From Chitinophagaceae bacterium (lineage in GTDB: Bacteria > Bacteroidota > Bacteroidia > Chitinophagales > Chitinophagaceae), in the NCBI GenBank assembly GCA_013205585.1, contig JABMML010000090.1, positions 1 to 17,068 on the forward strand: a DNA stretch of 17,068 nt, read 5' to 3'. The position numbers and the translations under genes are program-made. This document shows positions 1 to 6,877 of the stretch, in pieces (within the stretch, counting starts at the first letter, position 1; every line of letters begins with the position of its first letter). The notes below the pieces were generated by a model that saw nothing but the letters and a program-made list of their open reading frames with translations, was not told the origin of the DNA and did no database searches.

Positions 1-98
1 TCCTTGCCTTCTAAGACCGCTTCTATGACTTCTTCTTGCTGAGGCCTAAATTGAGTATAGCCCCAATACTGTTTTAATATGGCTTGAATATTTTCCAA
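1..98 (-). CDS. recQ: RecQ-family ATP-dependent DNA helicase, N-terminal fragment
   Basis: The first 32 codons are visible and the gene continues past the left edge. The peptide reads LENIQAILKQYWGYTQFRP followed by QQEEVIEAVLEGK. The F-R-x-x-Q-x-x-x-I pattern is motif 0 of RecQ helicases, which contacts adenine just before the Walker A lysine (not reached here). RecQ unwinds DNA 3' to 5' in recombination and replication-fork repair. An in-frame TAA lies seven codons upstream and no ATG intervenes, so the TTG at 98-96 is the only standard start; no ribosome binding site is obvious. It begins 5 bases after the copA stop, so the two are probably co-transcribed. The family assignment rests on about 30 residues but the match is characteristic. 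The start is less certain than the identity. Confidence 0.72.
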   Translation of the reverse strand, partial: MENIQAILKQYWGYTQFRPQQEEVIEAVLEGK

Positions 99-103
99 AA
101 GAA

Positions 104-2236
104 CTAGACCAATTTTTTCTTAAATAATCTTAATGAATTAATGGCTAGTACTACATCACTTAATCCCATAATAAGGGCTCCATAAGTGGGTCCCCAAGTA
201 CCTAATAGGCCAAGGGCTGCCACCGGAATGGCAATAATATTATAAGAAAATGCCCAGGCTAAATTTTCTTTAATGGTTTCATAAGTTCTTCTACCAAGAC
301 CTAAGGCCATGGGTAAATTCTTAAGTCCTTGATTCATTAAAATAACTTGCGCACTTTGTATAGCTATATGAGAAGCGTTGCTTAAAGAAATACCAATAGT
401 CGCTTTTGCTAAGGCAGGCGCGTCGTTAATACCATCGCCCACCATGGCAGTAGGACTTATTTTAGTAAGGGCTTCTAATTTATTTAATTTATCTGCGGGG
501 CTTTGTTCGCTAATAATTTCTTGAATGCCTAAGGCCTTACCCACTTGTTCACATTTTATTTTTCGATCACCACTTAATAATATGGTATGAATACCTTGTT
601 TATGCAGAGTGGCAATTACTTCTTTTGCTTCCGGTCTAATTTCATCAGCTACATCAATCCAACCTATGAATACATTATTTTTTTGAATGTAAATATTATG
701 TCCATCTTCTGCTTTAGTTTCTTTTTTACTTTCTTTCAAAGTATCATAAGAGCCTGCAAAGTAAGTATTGCCTTCTTTATCGGTTGCTTGAATACCCCTT
801 CCTTTTATTTCTTCAATAGTTTTCCATTTAATATCTTCTTTGTTTTTCCAATGGGTGCTAATGCATTTTGCAATAGGGTGGTTGGAATATTTTTCTAAAG
901 AGTAAGCAATTTGTTTAAAATCATTTTCTGTAATGCCTTCTTCCGTTTTAAAATTAGTAATGGTAAAATGACCAGAAGTTAAAGTGCCCGTTTTATCAAA
1001 TACGACTTGTTTGATATCCTTAAAAGTTTCTAAACTTTTTGCATTTTTAAATAAGACTCCATTACGAGCACCCCTGCCTAGTCCCACCGCAATGGCTGCA
1101 GGTGTGGCTAAGCCCATGGCGCAAGGGCATGATATAACCAGTACTGCAATGGCTCTTAGCATACTTGCCCCAAATCCAATATCAGTTATAATGAAGTTGC
1201 CAATAAGTGTAAGTAGGGCTATGCCTAAAACCAAGGGTACAAAAATGGCACTAATTTTATCGGCTAAAATTTGCACGGGTGGCTTTTCACCTTGCGCAGC
1301 CTTCACCATTTTTAAAATATTGGCAAGCACTGTATCGTCACCCACTGCAGTAACATAGGCTTTAATGGTTCCATTTTCAATAGTGCTGCCGCCTAATAAT
1401 ATATCGTGCATTTTTCTAAATACAGGAACACTTTCTCCGGTAACAATACTTTCATTCACGCTGGCCTCTCCCCATAAAATTTTACTATCCATGGGAATGG
1501 TTTCGCCTGCATTGACTAAAATAATATCGCCCACTTTTAAACTCGTACTTTCTACATTAAAAATAATTTCTTTATGATTTTCATCAAAGACAATCATATT
1601 GGCCATTACTTTTTGTGCTTTCACTAAATCTTTTAAAGCGCGTTGTGTAGATTGTACCGAAGCGTCTTCTAAGTAGTTACCAAAAAATACGAGTGTAATA
1701 ATGGTGGCAGTAGTTTCATAATAAGCAAAGGAAGCGCCTTGTCCAATTATGGTTCCGTATAAACTATAACCAAAAGAAGCAATGGCACCAATGGCCACTA
1801 GTACATTCATATTGGGAATACCCTGGGTAATACTATACCATGCGCTTTTTCCAAAATAAGACATACCTAATATAAAAACGGGTAAAGTAAAAGCAAGTTG
1901 AACATAGGGGTTCATTAGCAAATGAATATGCACACCTGGTATCATATGCATCACTAAAGGAACTGTGAATAGCAAAGAAAATAAAGCGCGGTCTTTATTA
2001 TTATCCAACCATTTTTTAACCTGCTTCTCTTGCTGCCCTCTAACTTTATAGCCTAGTTTTTGTATGCCCTTAATTAATGTTTCTTTTTTTATTTCCTGCG
2101 GCATTTCAAACTGTACTTCGCCATCCATAAAACTTACTTTAGGGGCGTCGATGCCACTAGTTTGTAAATATTTATGTATAGATAAAGCGCAATTGGTGCA
2201 ACTCATGCCGTCTACCTTCCACTGTACTGATTCCAT
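104..2236 (-). CDS. copA: Cu(+)-exporting P1B-type ATPase
   Basis: 710 residues, full length for a P1B ATPase with one N-terminal heavy-metal domain. Visible in order: metal-binding GMSCTNC (Cys13, Cys16); eight predicted membrane helices between about residues 84 and 705; actuator TGES (Glu268); intramembrane CPC (Cys370-Cys372) followed six residues later by Pro; phosphorylation motif DKTGTLT (Asp414); nucleotide-domain His453-Pro454; and hinge GDGINDAP from Gly600. The helix-7 signature N(x)6YN(x)4P is exact (NLAWAFSYN, then IIAI, then P), which points to the monovalent copper subgroup P1B-1. In helix 8 the usual MxxSS reads MGLSD. The family exports Cu(+) from the cytoplasm across the inner membrane at the cost of ATP. 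It is divergent from tsaE, and recQ follows immediately. Silver transport is the main alternative. No copper regulator or chaperone gene is adjacent. Confidence 0.92.
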   Translation of the reverse strand: MESVQWKVDGMSCTNCALSIHKYLQTSGIDAPKVSFMDGEVQFEMPQEIKKETLIKGIQKLGYKVRGQQEKQVKKWLDNNKDRALFSLLFTVPLVMHMIPGVHIHLLMNPYVQLAFTLPVFILGMSYFGKSAWYSITQGIPNMNVLVAIGAIASFGYSLYGTIIGQGASFAYYETTATIITLVFFGNYLEDASVQSTQRALKDLVKAQKVMANMIVFDENHKEIIFNVESTSLKVGDIILVNAGETIPMDSKILWGEASVNESIVTGESVPVFRKMHDILLGGSTIENGTIKAYVTAVGDDTVLANILKMVKAAQGEKPPVQILADKISAIFVPLVLGIALLTLIGNFIITDIGFGASMLRAIAVLVISCPCAMGLATPAAIAVGLGRGARNGVLFKNAKSLETFKDIKQVVFDKTGTLTSGHFTITNFKTEEGITENDFKQIAYSLEKYSNHPIAKCISTHWKNKEDIKWKTIEEIKGRGIQATDKEGNTYFAGSYDTLKESKKETKAEDGHNIYIQKNNVFIGWIDVADEIRPEAKEVIATLHKQGIHTILLSGDRKIKCEQVGKALGIQEIISEQSPADKLNKLEALTKISPTAMVGDGINDAPALAKATIGISLSNASHIAIQSAQVILMNQGLKNLPMALGLGRRTYETIKENLAWAFSYNIIAIPVAALGLLGTWGPTYGALIMGLSDVVLAINSLRLFKKKLV

Positions 2237-2254
2237 ATCCTTTGTTTTTCACCC

Positions 2255-2262
2255 TAAAGGTA
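2255..2262 (-). promoter_or_regulatory. Candidate -7 box for copA
   Basis: On the minus strand this reads TACCTTTA, one base from the Bacteroidota -7 consensus TAnnTTTG. It would place transcription start about 13 bases before the copA ATG at 2236. I see no clear -33 TTG at the expected distance. The same octamer precedes the HD-protein gene and the first clpP, which supports it being a real element. Confidence 0.4.
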
Positions 2263-2321
2263 CGAAGACATTTTAGCTTATTTTAAAGCATTAATACGCT
2301 AGTAGACATTCTATTGTTGCC

Positions 2322-2329
2322 TATCTTTG
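2322..2329 (+). promoter_or_regulatory. Candidate -7 box for tsaE-ald, implying a leaderless start
   Basis: TATCTTTG is an exact match to TAnnTTTG. Its last base is only four bases before the tsaE ATG at 2334. With the usual 5-7 base distance to the start site, transcription would begin at or just inside the ATG. The mRNA would then be leaderless, or translation would start at the second Met at 2340. No clear -33 element was found. Confidence 0.45.
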
Positions 2330-2333
2330 GATT

Positions 2334-2744
2334 ATGGAAATGAACTATTCTTTAAAGGAACTAAGCCAGGTGGCAGGGGCCCTCTTAAAGGCTTATGGTC
2401 ATAAGCCAATATGGGCTTTCCAAGCGCCCATGGGTGCAGGCAAGACTACCCTCATAGCTGCAATTTGTAAAGAAATGGGTATTACAGACCATGTCACCAG
2501 CCCTACTTTTGCCATTATGAACCAGTACGATGCGGCGGGAAAATTAGTTTTTCATATGGATTGGTACCGTTTGCAAGACGAAAAGGAAGCCCAAGGGGCC
2601 GGGGTAGAAGCTGCTTTAGAGCAGGCCGACCACTGTTTTATAGAGTGGCCTGAAAACGCCAAAGGCCTGCTTCCCGATCAAACACAGTACTTCCAAATTG
2701 AAATTTTAGATCCAGAACATAGAAGGATTTTTATACCTTCATAA
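2334..2744 (+). CDS. tsaE: tRNA threonylcarbamoyladenosine biosynthesis ATPase TsaE
   Basis: 136 residues, normal for TsaE (YjeE). TsaE is the ATPase partner of the TsaB-TsaD complex that makes N6-threonylcarbamoyladenosine at position 37 of ANN-decoding tRNAs in the cytoplasm. Visible motifs: P-loop MGAGKTT (Lys37), TSPTFAIMNQY (about 55-65), HMDWYRL (about 74-80), where the family has HxDxYRL, and the C-terminal IEWPE (about 103-107). The first glycine of the family's GxxGAGKT loop is Ala31 here (APMGAGKT). Met1 (2334) and Met3 (2340) are both possible starts; the promoter position leaves this open. Only 13 bases separate it from ald, so the two are almost certainly one transcript. TsaE is usually essential. 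Confidence 0.93.
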   Translation: MEMNYSLKELSQVAGALLKAYGHKPIWAFQAPMGAGKTTLIAAICKEMGITDHVTSPTFAIMNQYDAAGKLVFHMDWYRLQDEKEAQGAGVEAALEQADHCFIEWPENAKGLLPDQTQYFQIEILDPEHRRIFIPS

Positions 2745-2756
2745 AAATATTTTTAT
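2741..2756. repeat. 16-base perfect AT palindrome between tsaE and ald
   Basis: ATAAAAATATTTTTAT equals its own reverse complement. It covers the tsaE stop codon (2742-2744) and ends one base before the ald ATG (2758). It could form a small hairpin at the ald ribosome entry site or be an operator half-site pair. It could equally be chance in AT-rich DNA. Confidence 0.5.
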
Positions 2757-2757
2757 A

Positions 2758-3972
2758 ATGAGCAGTATCAAACCACAAATACATAGTGCTTTTTCCTTTG
2801 AAACACAGGAAGAAGTATTAGATATTCCTCAAAAAAGTAAGCCCTTGTTAATTGGTATTCCCAAAGAAATGGCTTTTCAAGAAAATAGAATTGGACTCAT
2901 TCCAGAAGCAGTAAGTGTACTTGTTGCCAATGGGCATGAAGTGTTAATGCAATCGAATGCAGCAGAAGGCAGTAGGTATTCAGACAATGATTATTCAGAA
3001 GCAGGCGCTCAAATTGTGGTTGATAAAGAAGCAGTATATAAGTGTCCTATACTTGTAAAAACGGCGCCACCCGTTGAAGCCGACTTGCCTTATTTACAAA
3101 TGCATCAAACCATTATTTCTCCTTTGCATTTAACGGCGGTGAAAAAAGAATTGATGGAGCAGTTGATGGCTAAAAAAATTACTGCACTGGCGCTTGAAAA
3201 TATTAAAGATGAAAATCAAAACTATCCTATATTAAGAAGTATGGGAGAAATTACAGGCAGTGCGGTGATGTTAATTGCAGGTCAGTACTTAAGTAATTTT
3301 AATCAGGGTAAGGGTATTTTATTAGGAGGTGTTAGTGGTGTGCCACCCACAAAAGTGGTCATTATTGGCGCCGATATTATTGGAGAATTTGCCACAAGAA
3401 ATGCACTAGCCTTAGGGGCCAGTGTGAAAGTGTTTGATAATAATGTTTCAAGATTACAAAGGCTTCAAAATAATTTAGGACAAAGAGTATGGACAAGTGT
3501 ATTAGAGCCAAAAATTTTAGCCAAGCAACTTAAAACTTGTGAAGTAGCAGTAGGGGCTTTAAGAAATGATTTTGGAAGAGCGCCCATTGTAGTAACAGAA
3601 GAAATGGTAGCTGCCATGCGTCCGGGTAGTATTATTATAGATGTGGCTATTGATAGAGGAGGTTGTTTTGAAACCAGTGAATTAACTAATCATGAAAATC
3701 CAATTATTATTAAACATAATGTACTTCATTATGGTGTGCCTAATATTCCTAGTGGGTTTGCGCGTACGGCTAGTCAAGCTATTAGTAATGTGTTAATGCC
3801 TTTATTAGTTCAAGTAGGTGATCAAGGTGGCTTGGCTGAAATTATTTGGCAACAAGCACATCTAAGAGAAGGCATTTATTTATACAAAGGGGCTTTAACC
3901 GATTTGTATATTAGTGCAAAATTTGGTTTGAAATTTACCGATTTGAATTTGATCATTGCTAGCAGAAGCTAG
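2758..3972 (+). CDS. ald: Alanine dehydrogenase (AlaDH/PNT family)
   Basis: 404 residues. After a roughly 30-residue N-terminal extension the family fold starts at LIGIPKE (residue 31). By alignment from memory with Mycobacterium Ald, Lys101 (ILVKTAPP) matches substrate-binding Lys75 and His124 (ISPLHLTA) matches catalytic His96. The NAD domain begins near residue 198 with KVVIIGADIIGEF, and DVAIDRGGCFE and NIPSGFARTASQAISN follow. The enzyme interconverts L-alanine and pyruvate plus ammonia using NAD(H) in the cytoplasm. Oddity: the dinucleotide motif, normally GxGxxG, reads G204-A-D206-I-I-G209, with GAT (3373-3375) where a glycine codon is expected. The frame is otherwise intact. The stop codon overlaps that of the convergent ABC ATPase. 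A related transhydrogenase alpha-subunit-like role is the alternative, but length and His/Lys pair favour Ald. Confidence 0.87.
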   Translation: MSSIKPQIHSAFSFETQEEVLDIPQKSKPLLIGIPKEMAFQENRIGLIPEAVSVLVANGHEVLMQSNAAEGSRYSDNDYSEAGAQIVVDKEAVYKCPILVKTAPPVEADLPYLQMHQTIISPLHLTAVKKELMEQLMAKKITALALENIKDENQNYPILRSMGEITGSAVMLIAGQYLSNFNQGKGILLGGVSGVPPTKVVIIGADIIGEFATRNALALGASVKVFDNNVSRLQRLQNNLGQRVWTSVLEPKILAKQLKTCEVAVGALRNDFGRAPIVVTEEMVAAMRPGSIIIDVAIDRGGCFETSELTNHENPIIIKHNVLHYGVPNIPSGFARTASQAISNVLMPLLVQVGDQGGLAEIIWQQAHLREGIYLYKGALTDLYISAKFGLKFTDLNLIIASRS

Positions 3973-4580
3973 TCCAGCTTATAATCCATTAAATTCACTT
4001 GTGCTTGACAGAATTTATATTCTGCTGGGTCATTGCTACCTACAATAATCAATTTGTGCATAGCAAAGTCCTTCATTAAAGTATCATATAAGGCGTAGCC
4101 TTCTTTATCTAAATTACTGCAAGGCTCGTCTAATAATAAAATAGGACAGTCGGAAAAAATAGCGAGTGCTAATTTTAACCTTTGCTTCATACCACTACTA
4201 TAATAACGTATTTGTTTATGCGCAGCCGTTTTTAAACCAATGAGTGCAAGTATTTTTTCAGTACTCAACTGTTTTTGTAATGGTTTAAATTGAGATTGAA
4301 ATTCAAACTGTTCTGTGGCGGTAAATTCTTCTACTAATTCTAAATAGGGTGCTGCAAAACTAATTTGCTCGTAAATAGTATTGGCGTCAAATGGTCCCCA
4401 TTCAATGCTACCCTTGGTTAGACCGCTATACCCCGCAATAATTTGTAATAAAGTACTTTTTCCAGAACCATTGTTACCTACTAGTGCATAATGCTTACCT
4501 GCTTCAAATTGAAAACTAAGATTTTTAAAAATCCATTCTTTATTAAATCGTTTGCAGGCTTCTGCTAGGCTTATTTGCAT
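3969..4580 (-). CDS. ABC transporter ATP-binding protein
   Basis: 203 residues: a single nucleotide-binding domain with no membrane part. Visible: Walker A GNNGSGKST (35-43), Q-loop around EQISFAAPYLEL (71-82), signature YYSSGMKQ (126-133) and Walker B ILLLDEP (147-153). The position of the switch histidine reads IIVGSND, so Asn183 replaces His. It is last in the lpx operon, 6 bases after lpxA. No permease gene is in the window. It could energise a separately encoded permease, possibly for lipid or envelope export, given the neighbours. It also resembles CcmA-type haem-exporter ATPases in size. Substrate is unknown. With the H-loop His missing, hydrolysis may be slow or depend on a partner; my recollection is that relatives in this phylum also carry Asn there. 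Confidence 0.85.
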   Translation of the reverse strand: MQISLAEACKRFNKEWIFKNLSFQFEAGKHYALVGNNGSGKSTLLQIIAGYSGLTKGSIEWGPFDANTIYEQISFAAPYLELVEEFTATEQFEFQSQFKPLQKQLSTEKILALIGLKTAAHKQIRYYSSGMKQRLKLALAIFSDCPILLLDEPCSNLDKEGYALYDTLMKDFAMHKLIIVGSNDPAEYKFCQAQVNLMDYKLD

Positions 4581-4586
4581 AAATGA

Positions 4587-5384
4587 TTAATCTTCTTCCA
4601 CCAATCCTTTACCAAATCTTTTAATAATACCTCTGCCGCTATCGCGAATAAAGGTTACAATTTCATCACGCTCATCAGTGGCTGGAATTTCTTCTTCAAT
4701 AAATTCAAGCGCCTGCGTCGTATTCATTCCTTTGTTAAATATATAACGGTAGATATCTAGGATATGGTTAATTTTTTCTAAGTCAAAACCTCTTCTTTTC
4801 AATCCCACACTATTCACACCACCATAACTTAAAGGATTACGCACTGCTTTAATATAAGGAGGCACATCCTTGCTTACCAAGCTACCTCCAGCAATATAAG
4901 CGTGTTGACCAATATTTACAAACTGATGCACGGCACTCACTCCAGCAATCCAAGCATAATCACCTAAGGTAACATGGCCTGCAATTTGTACACTATTACT
5001 TAATATACAATGGTTACCAATAATACAATCGTGTGCAATATGACTATAGGCCATAATTAAACAGTTGTTACCTACCTTGGTAATCCATCTATCGGAAGTA
5101 CCTCTGTTAATGGTTACAAATTCACGAATGGTGGTATTGTCTCCAATTTCAACCGTTGTTTTTTCTCCGTTAAATTTTAAATCTTGAGGATCGGCGCCAA
5201 TAACAGCACCAGGAAAAATGCGACAATTTTTTCCAATTTTAGTGCCATTCATAACGGTCACAGAACTTCCAATCCAAGTACCTTCTCCTATAGTCACTTC
5301 GCCGTGTATAACGGTAAAAGGATCAATCTTAACATTGGATGCAATTTTTGCATTCGGATCAATATAGGTAAAGGGATGTGTCAT
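4587..5384 (-). CDS. lpxA: Acyl-[ACP]--UDP-N-acetylglucosamine O-acyltransferase
   Basis: 265 residues, typical for LpxA. It is a trimeric left-handed beta-helix enzyme that transfers a 3-hydroxyacyl chain from ACP to the 3-OH of UDP-GlcNAc, the first step of lipid A synthesis in the cytoplasm. Hexapeptide repeats ([LIV]-G-x-x-x-x) fill residues about 10-175. SHIAHDCIIGNHC holds His118, equivalent to catalytic His125 of E. coli. GADPQDLKFNGE (63-74) is the UDP-GlcNAc/acyl-binding loop. VRNPLSYGGVNSVGLKRRGF (181-200) leads into the helical C-terminal domain. It lies 19 bases after lpxC-fabZ and 6 bases before the ABC ATPase gene, in one operon. The LpxA call over LpxD rests on the HIAHDC context and the C-terminal NxxGLKRRGF. 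Confidence 0.95.
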   Translation of the reverse strand: MTHPFTYIDPNAKIASNVKIDPFTVIHGEVTIGEGTWIGSSVTVMNGTKIGKNCRIFPGAVIGADPQDLKFNGEKTTVEIGDNTTIREFVTINRGTSDRWITKVGNNCLIMAYSHIAHDCIIGNHCILSNSVQIAGHVTLGDYAWIAGVSAVHQFVNIGQHAYIAGGSLVSKDVPPYIKAVRNPLSYGGVNSVGLKRRGFDLEKINHILDIYRYIFNKGMNTTQALEFIEEEIPATDERDEIVTFIRDSGRGIIKRFGKGLVEED

Positions 5385-5403
5385 ATTTATTTTAGGGGTT
5401 CAA

Positions 5404-6816
5404 TTATTTATCTGTTCTTTTTACAACTTGTGCCACCAAGTCTGCTTCGGTGACTACTTTTCCACCCACATAGACGGTGCCACGCATTTCACAAATACCT
5501 CTTCTAATAGGACTGGTTAATTCCATTTTAAGTAACATGGTATCACCTGGTCTTACCATTTGTTTAAACTTGCAATTATCAATTTTTAAAAAATAAGTAT
5601 CGTATTCGCCTTTTGGCATGGCGTTAATGCAAAGTATGCCGCCAGTTTGTGCAAGGGCTTCAATTTGTAAAACACCAGGCATAACAGGATTGCCCGGAAA
5701 ATGCCCAGGAAAAAACCATTCGTTGAAGGTTACATTTTTTACACCCACAATAACCGTATCTGTTAATTCAATAATTTTATCTACAAATAAAAACGGATGA
5801 CGATGTGGTAAAGTTTTTTCAATTTGCTCTAAAGCAAATACAGGCGTTGCGGCAGGGTCGTAAACAGGTACATCTTTAACGTGCTTATTTTTTTTGATGT
5901 ACTGCTTAATTTTTTTAGCAAATTCAACATTGCTACTATGTCCTGGTCTATTGGCAATAATGCGGGCTTTAATGGGATAGCCAATTAAGGCTATATCACC
6001 AATGACATCTAATAACTTATGTCTTGCAGGCTCATTAGGAAATCTTAATTCTAAATTGTTTAAATAGCCTTCGCTTTTTACTTCAATTTTGTCTCTTTTA
6101 AAAACCTTGGCGAGTCGGCTCATCTCTTGTTCAGACACAGGCTGGTCCACTACCACAATGGCATTGTTGATATCACCGCCTTTAATTAAATCATTTTTTA
6201 ATAAAGCTTCTAGTTCATGTAAAAAACAAAATGTTCTACAAGGGGCAATTTCAGATTTGAATTCTTTAATTGTTTTTAAGGCAGCATGTTGTGTGCCTAA
6301 AACGGGGCTATTGAAATCTATTAAAGTAGTTATTTGATAATCTAATGCAGGAAGGGCTACCATTTCTACACGCTTTGCATCGTCGTAGTGAAAAATATTT
6401 TCATCAATACTATACCAAGCTTTTGCAGCATCTTGTTCTACCACACCTGCTTTTTCTATGATTTCAATAAATGGAGCCGAGCTTCCATCGATAATAGGAA
6501 TTTCAGGTCCGTTGACTTGTATTAAACAATTGTCAATACCTAAACCCACTAAGGCAGCTAAAATATGTTCTACTGTACTTATTTTGGCATCGCCTAATTG
6601 TAGGGTGGTTCCTCTACTTGTATCGGTAACTAAATCGCAGTCTGCTTTAATAATAGGTTGGTTGGGTAAATCTGTTCTTTGAAATTGATAACCAAAACCA
6701 GGGTTGGCCGGATTCAAAGTCATTTTTACTAAAACCCCCGTATGTAATCCAGTTCCACTAATACTAATGTTCTTTGAAATAGTATGTTGTTTGTCGGGAT
6801 TAAAATGTTGATCCAT
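5404..6816 (-). CDS. lpxC-fabZ: Bifunctional UDP-3-O-acyl-GlcNAc deacetylase / 3-hydroxyacyl-ACP dehydratase
   Basis: 470 residues, a natural fusion characteristic of Bacteroidota. The N-terminal LpxC part (about 12-310) removes the acetyl group from UDP-3-O-acyl-GlcNAc, the committed lipid A step. Visible: SISGTGLHTG (18-27), VEHILAAL with Glu83 base and Zn ligand His84, DGSSAPF (110-116), CRTFCF (193-198), ARHKLLDVIGD with Zn ligands His266 and Asp270, and catalytic His293 in PGHSSN. The FabZ part (about 325-467) dehydrates 3-hydroxyacyl-ACP: LPHRHPFLFVDKI, then GHFPGNPVMPGVLQIEALAQ with His372 and Glu386. I keep the ATG at 6816. The frame is open further upstream beyond the lpxD stop, and a strong Shine-Dalgarno lies 21 bases upstream of this ATG, so an earlier non-ATG start is conceivable. 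Fusion couples lipid A commitment with acyl-chain supply. Confidence 0.95.
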   Translation of the reverse strand: MDQHFNPDKQHTISKNISISGTGLHTGVLVKMTLNPANPGFGYQFQRTDLPNQPIIKADCDLVTDTSRGTTLQLGDAKISTVEHILAALVGLGIDNCLIQVNGPEIPIIDGSSAPFIEIIEKAGVVEQDAAKAWYSIDENIFHYDDAKRVEMVALPALDYQITTLIDFNSPVLGTQHAALKTIKEFKSEIAPCRTFCFLHELEALLKNDLIKGGDINNAIVVVDQPVSEQEMSRLAKVFKRDKIEVKSEGYLNNLELRFPNEPARHKLLDVIGDIALIGYPIKARIIANRPGHSSNVEFAKKIKQYIKKNKHVKDVPVYDPAATPVFALEQIEKTLPHRHPFLFVDKIIELTDTVIVGVKNVTFNEWFFPGHFPGNPVMPGVLQIEALAQTGGILCINAMPKGEYDTYFLKIDNCKFKQMVRPGDTMLLKMELTSPIRRGICEMRGTVYVGGKVVTEADLVAQVVKRTDK

Positions 6817-6829
6817 GCTTTTTTGTTTA

Positions 6830-6851
6830 ATGTATATCTCCTTCTTAAAGT
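6830..6851 (-). promoter_or_regulatory. Strong Shine-Dalgarno leader resembling the T7 gene 10 leader
   Basis: On the minus strand this contains TTTAAGAAGGAGATATACAT, and the whole 22 bases match the phage T7 gene 10 leader as I remember it. Strong Shine-Dalgarno sites are unusual in this phylum and none of the neighbouring genes shows one. The GGAG (6841-6838) is 21 bases from the chosen lpxC-fabZ ATG, too far for ordinary Shine-Dalgarno use. An in-frame ATT (6831-6829) sits 6 bases from GGAG. Confidence 0.5.
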
Positions 6852-6863
6852 GGTGATATTCAG

Positions 6864-6871
6864 CAAAATTA
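6864..6871 (-). promoter_or_regulatory. Candidate internal -7 box for lpxC-fabZ
   Basis: On the minus strand TAATTTTG fits TAnnTTTG exactly. It starts 6 bases after the lpxD stop codon, so it could provide an internal start for lpxC-fabZ, lpxA and the ABC gene with a leader of about 40 bases. No clear -33 element. Confidence 0.35.
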
Positions 6872-6877
6872 GCTGAT

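Noticed and set aside
587..2276. Several plus-strand open frames of 70-124 codons inside the copA gene
   Set aside because: They lie antisense to a protein with all P1B-ATPase motifs and their products resemble nothing; they are shadows of the copA codons.
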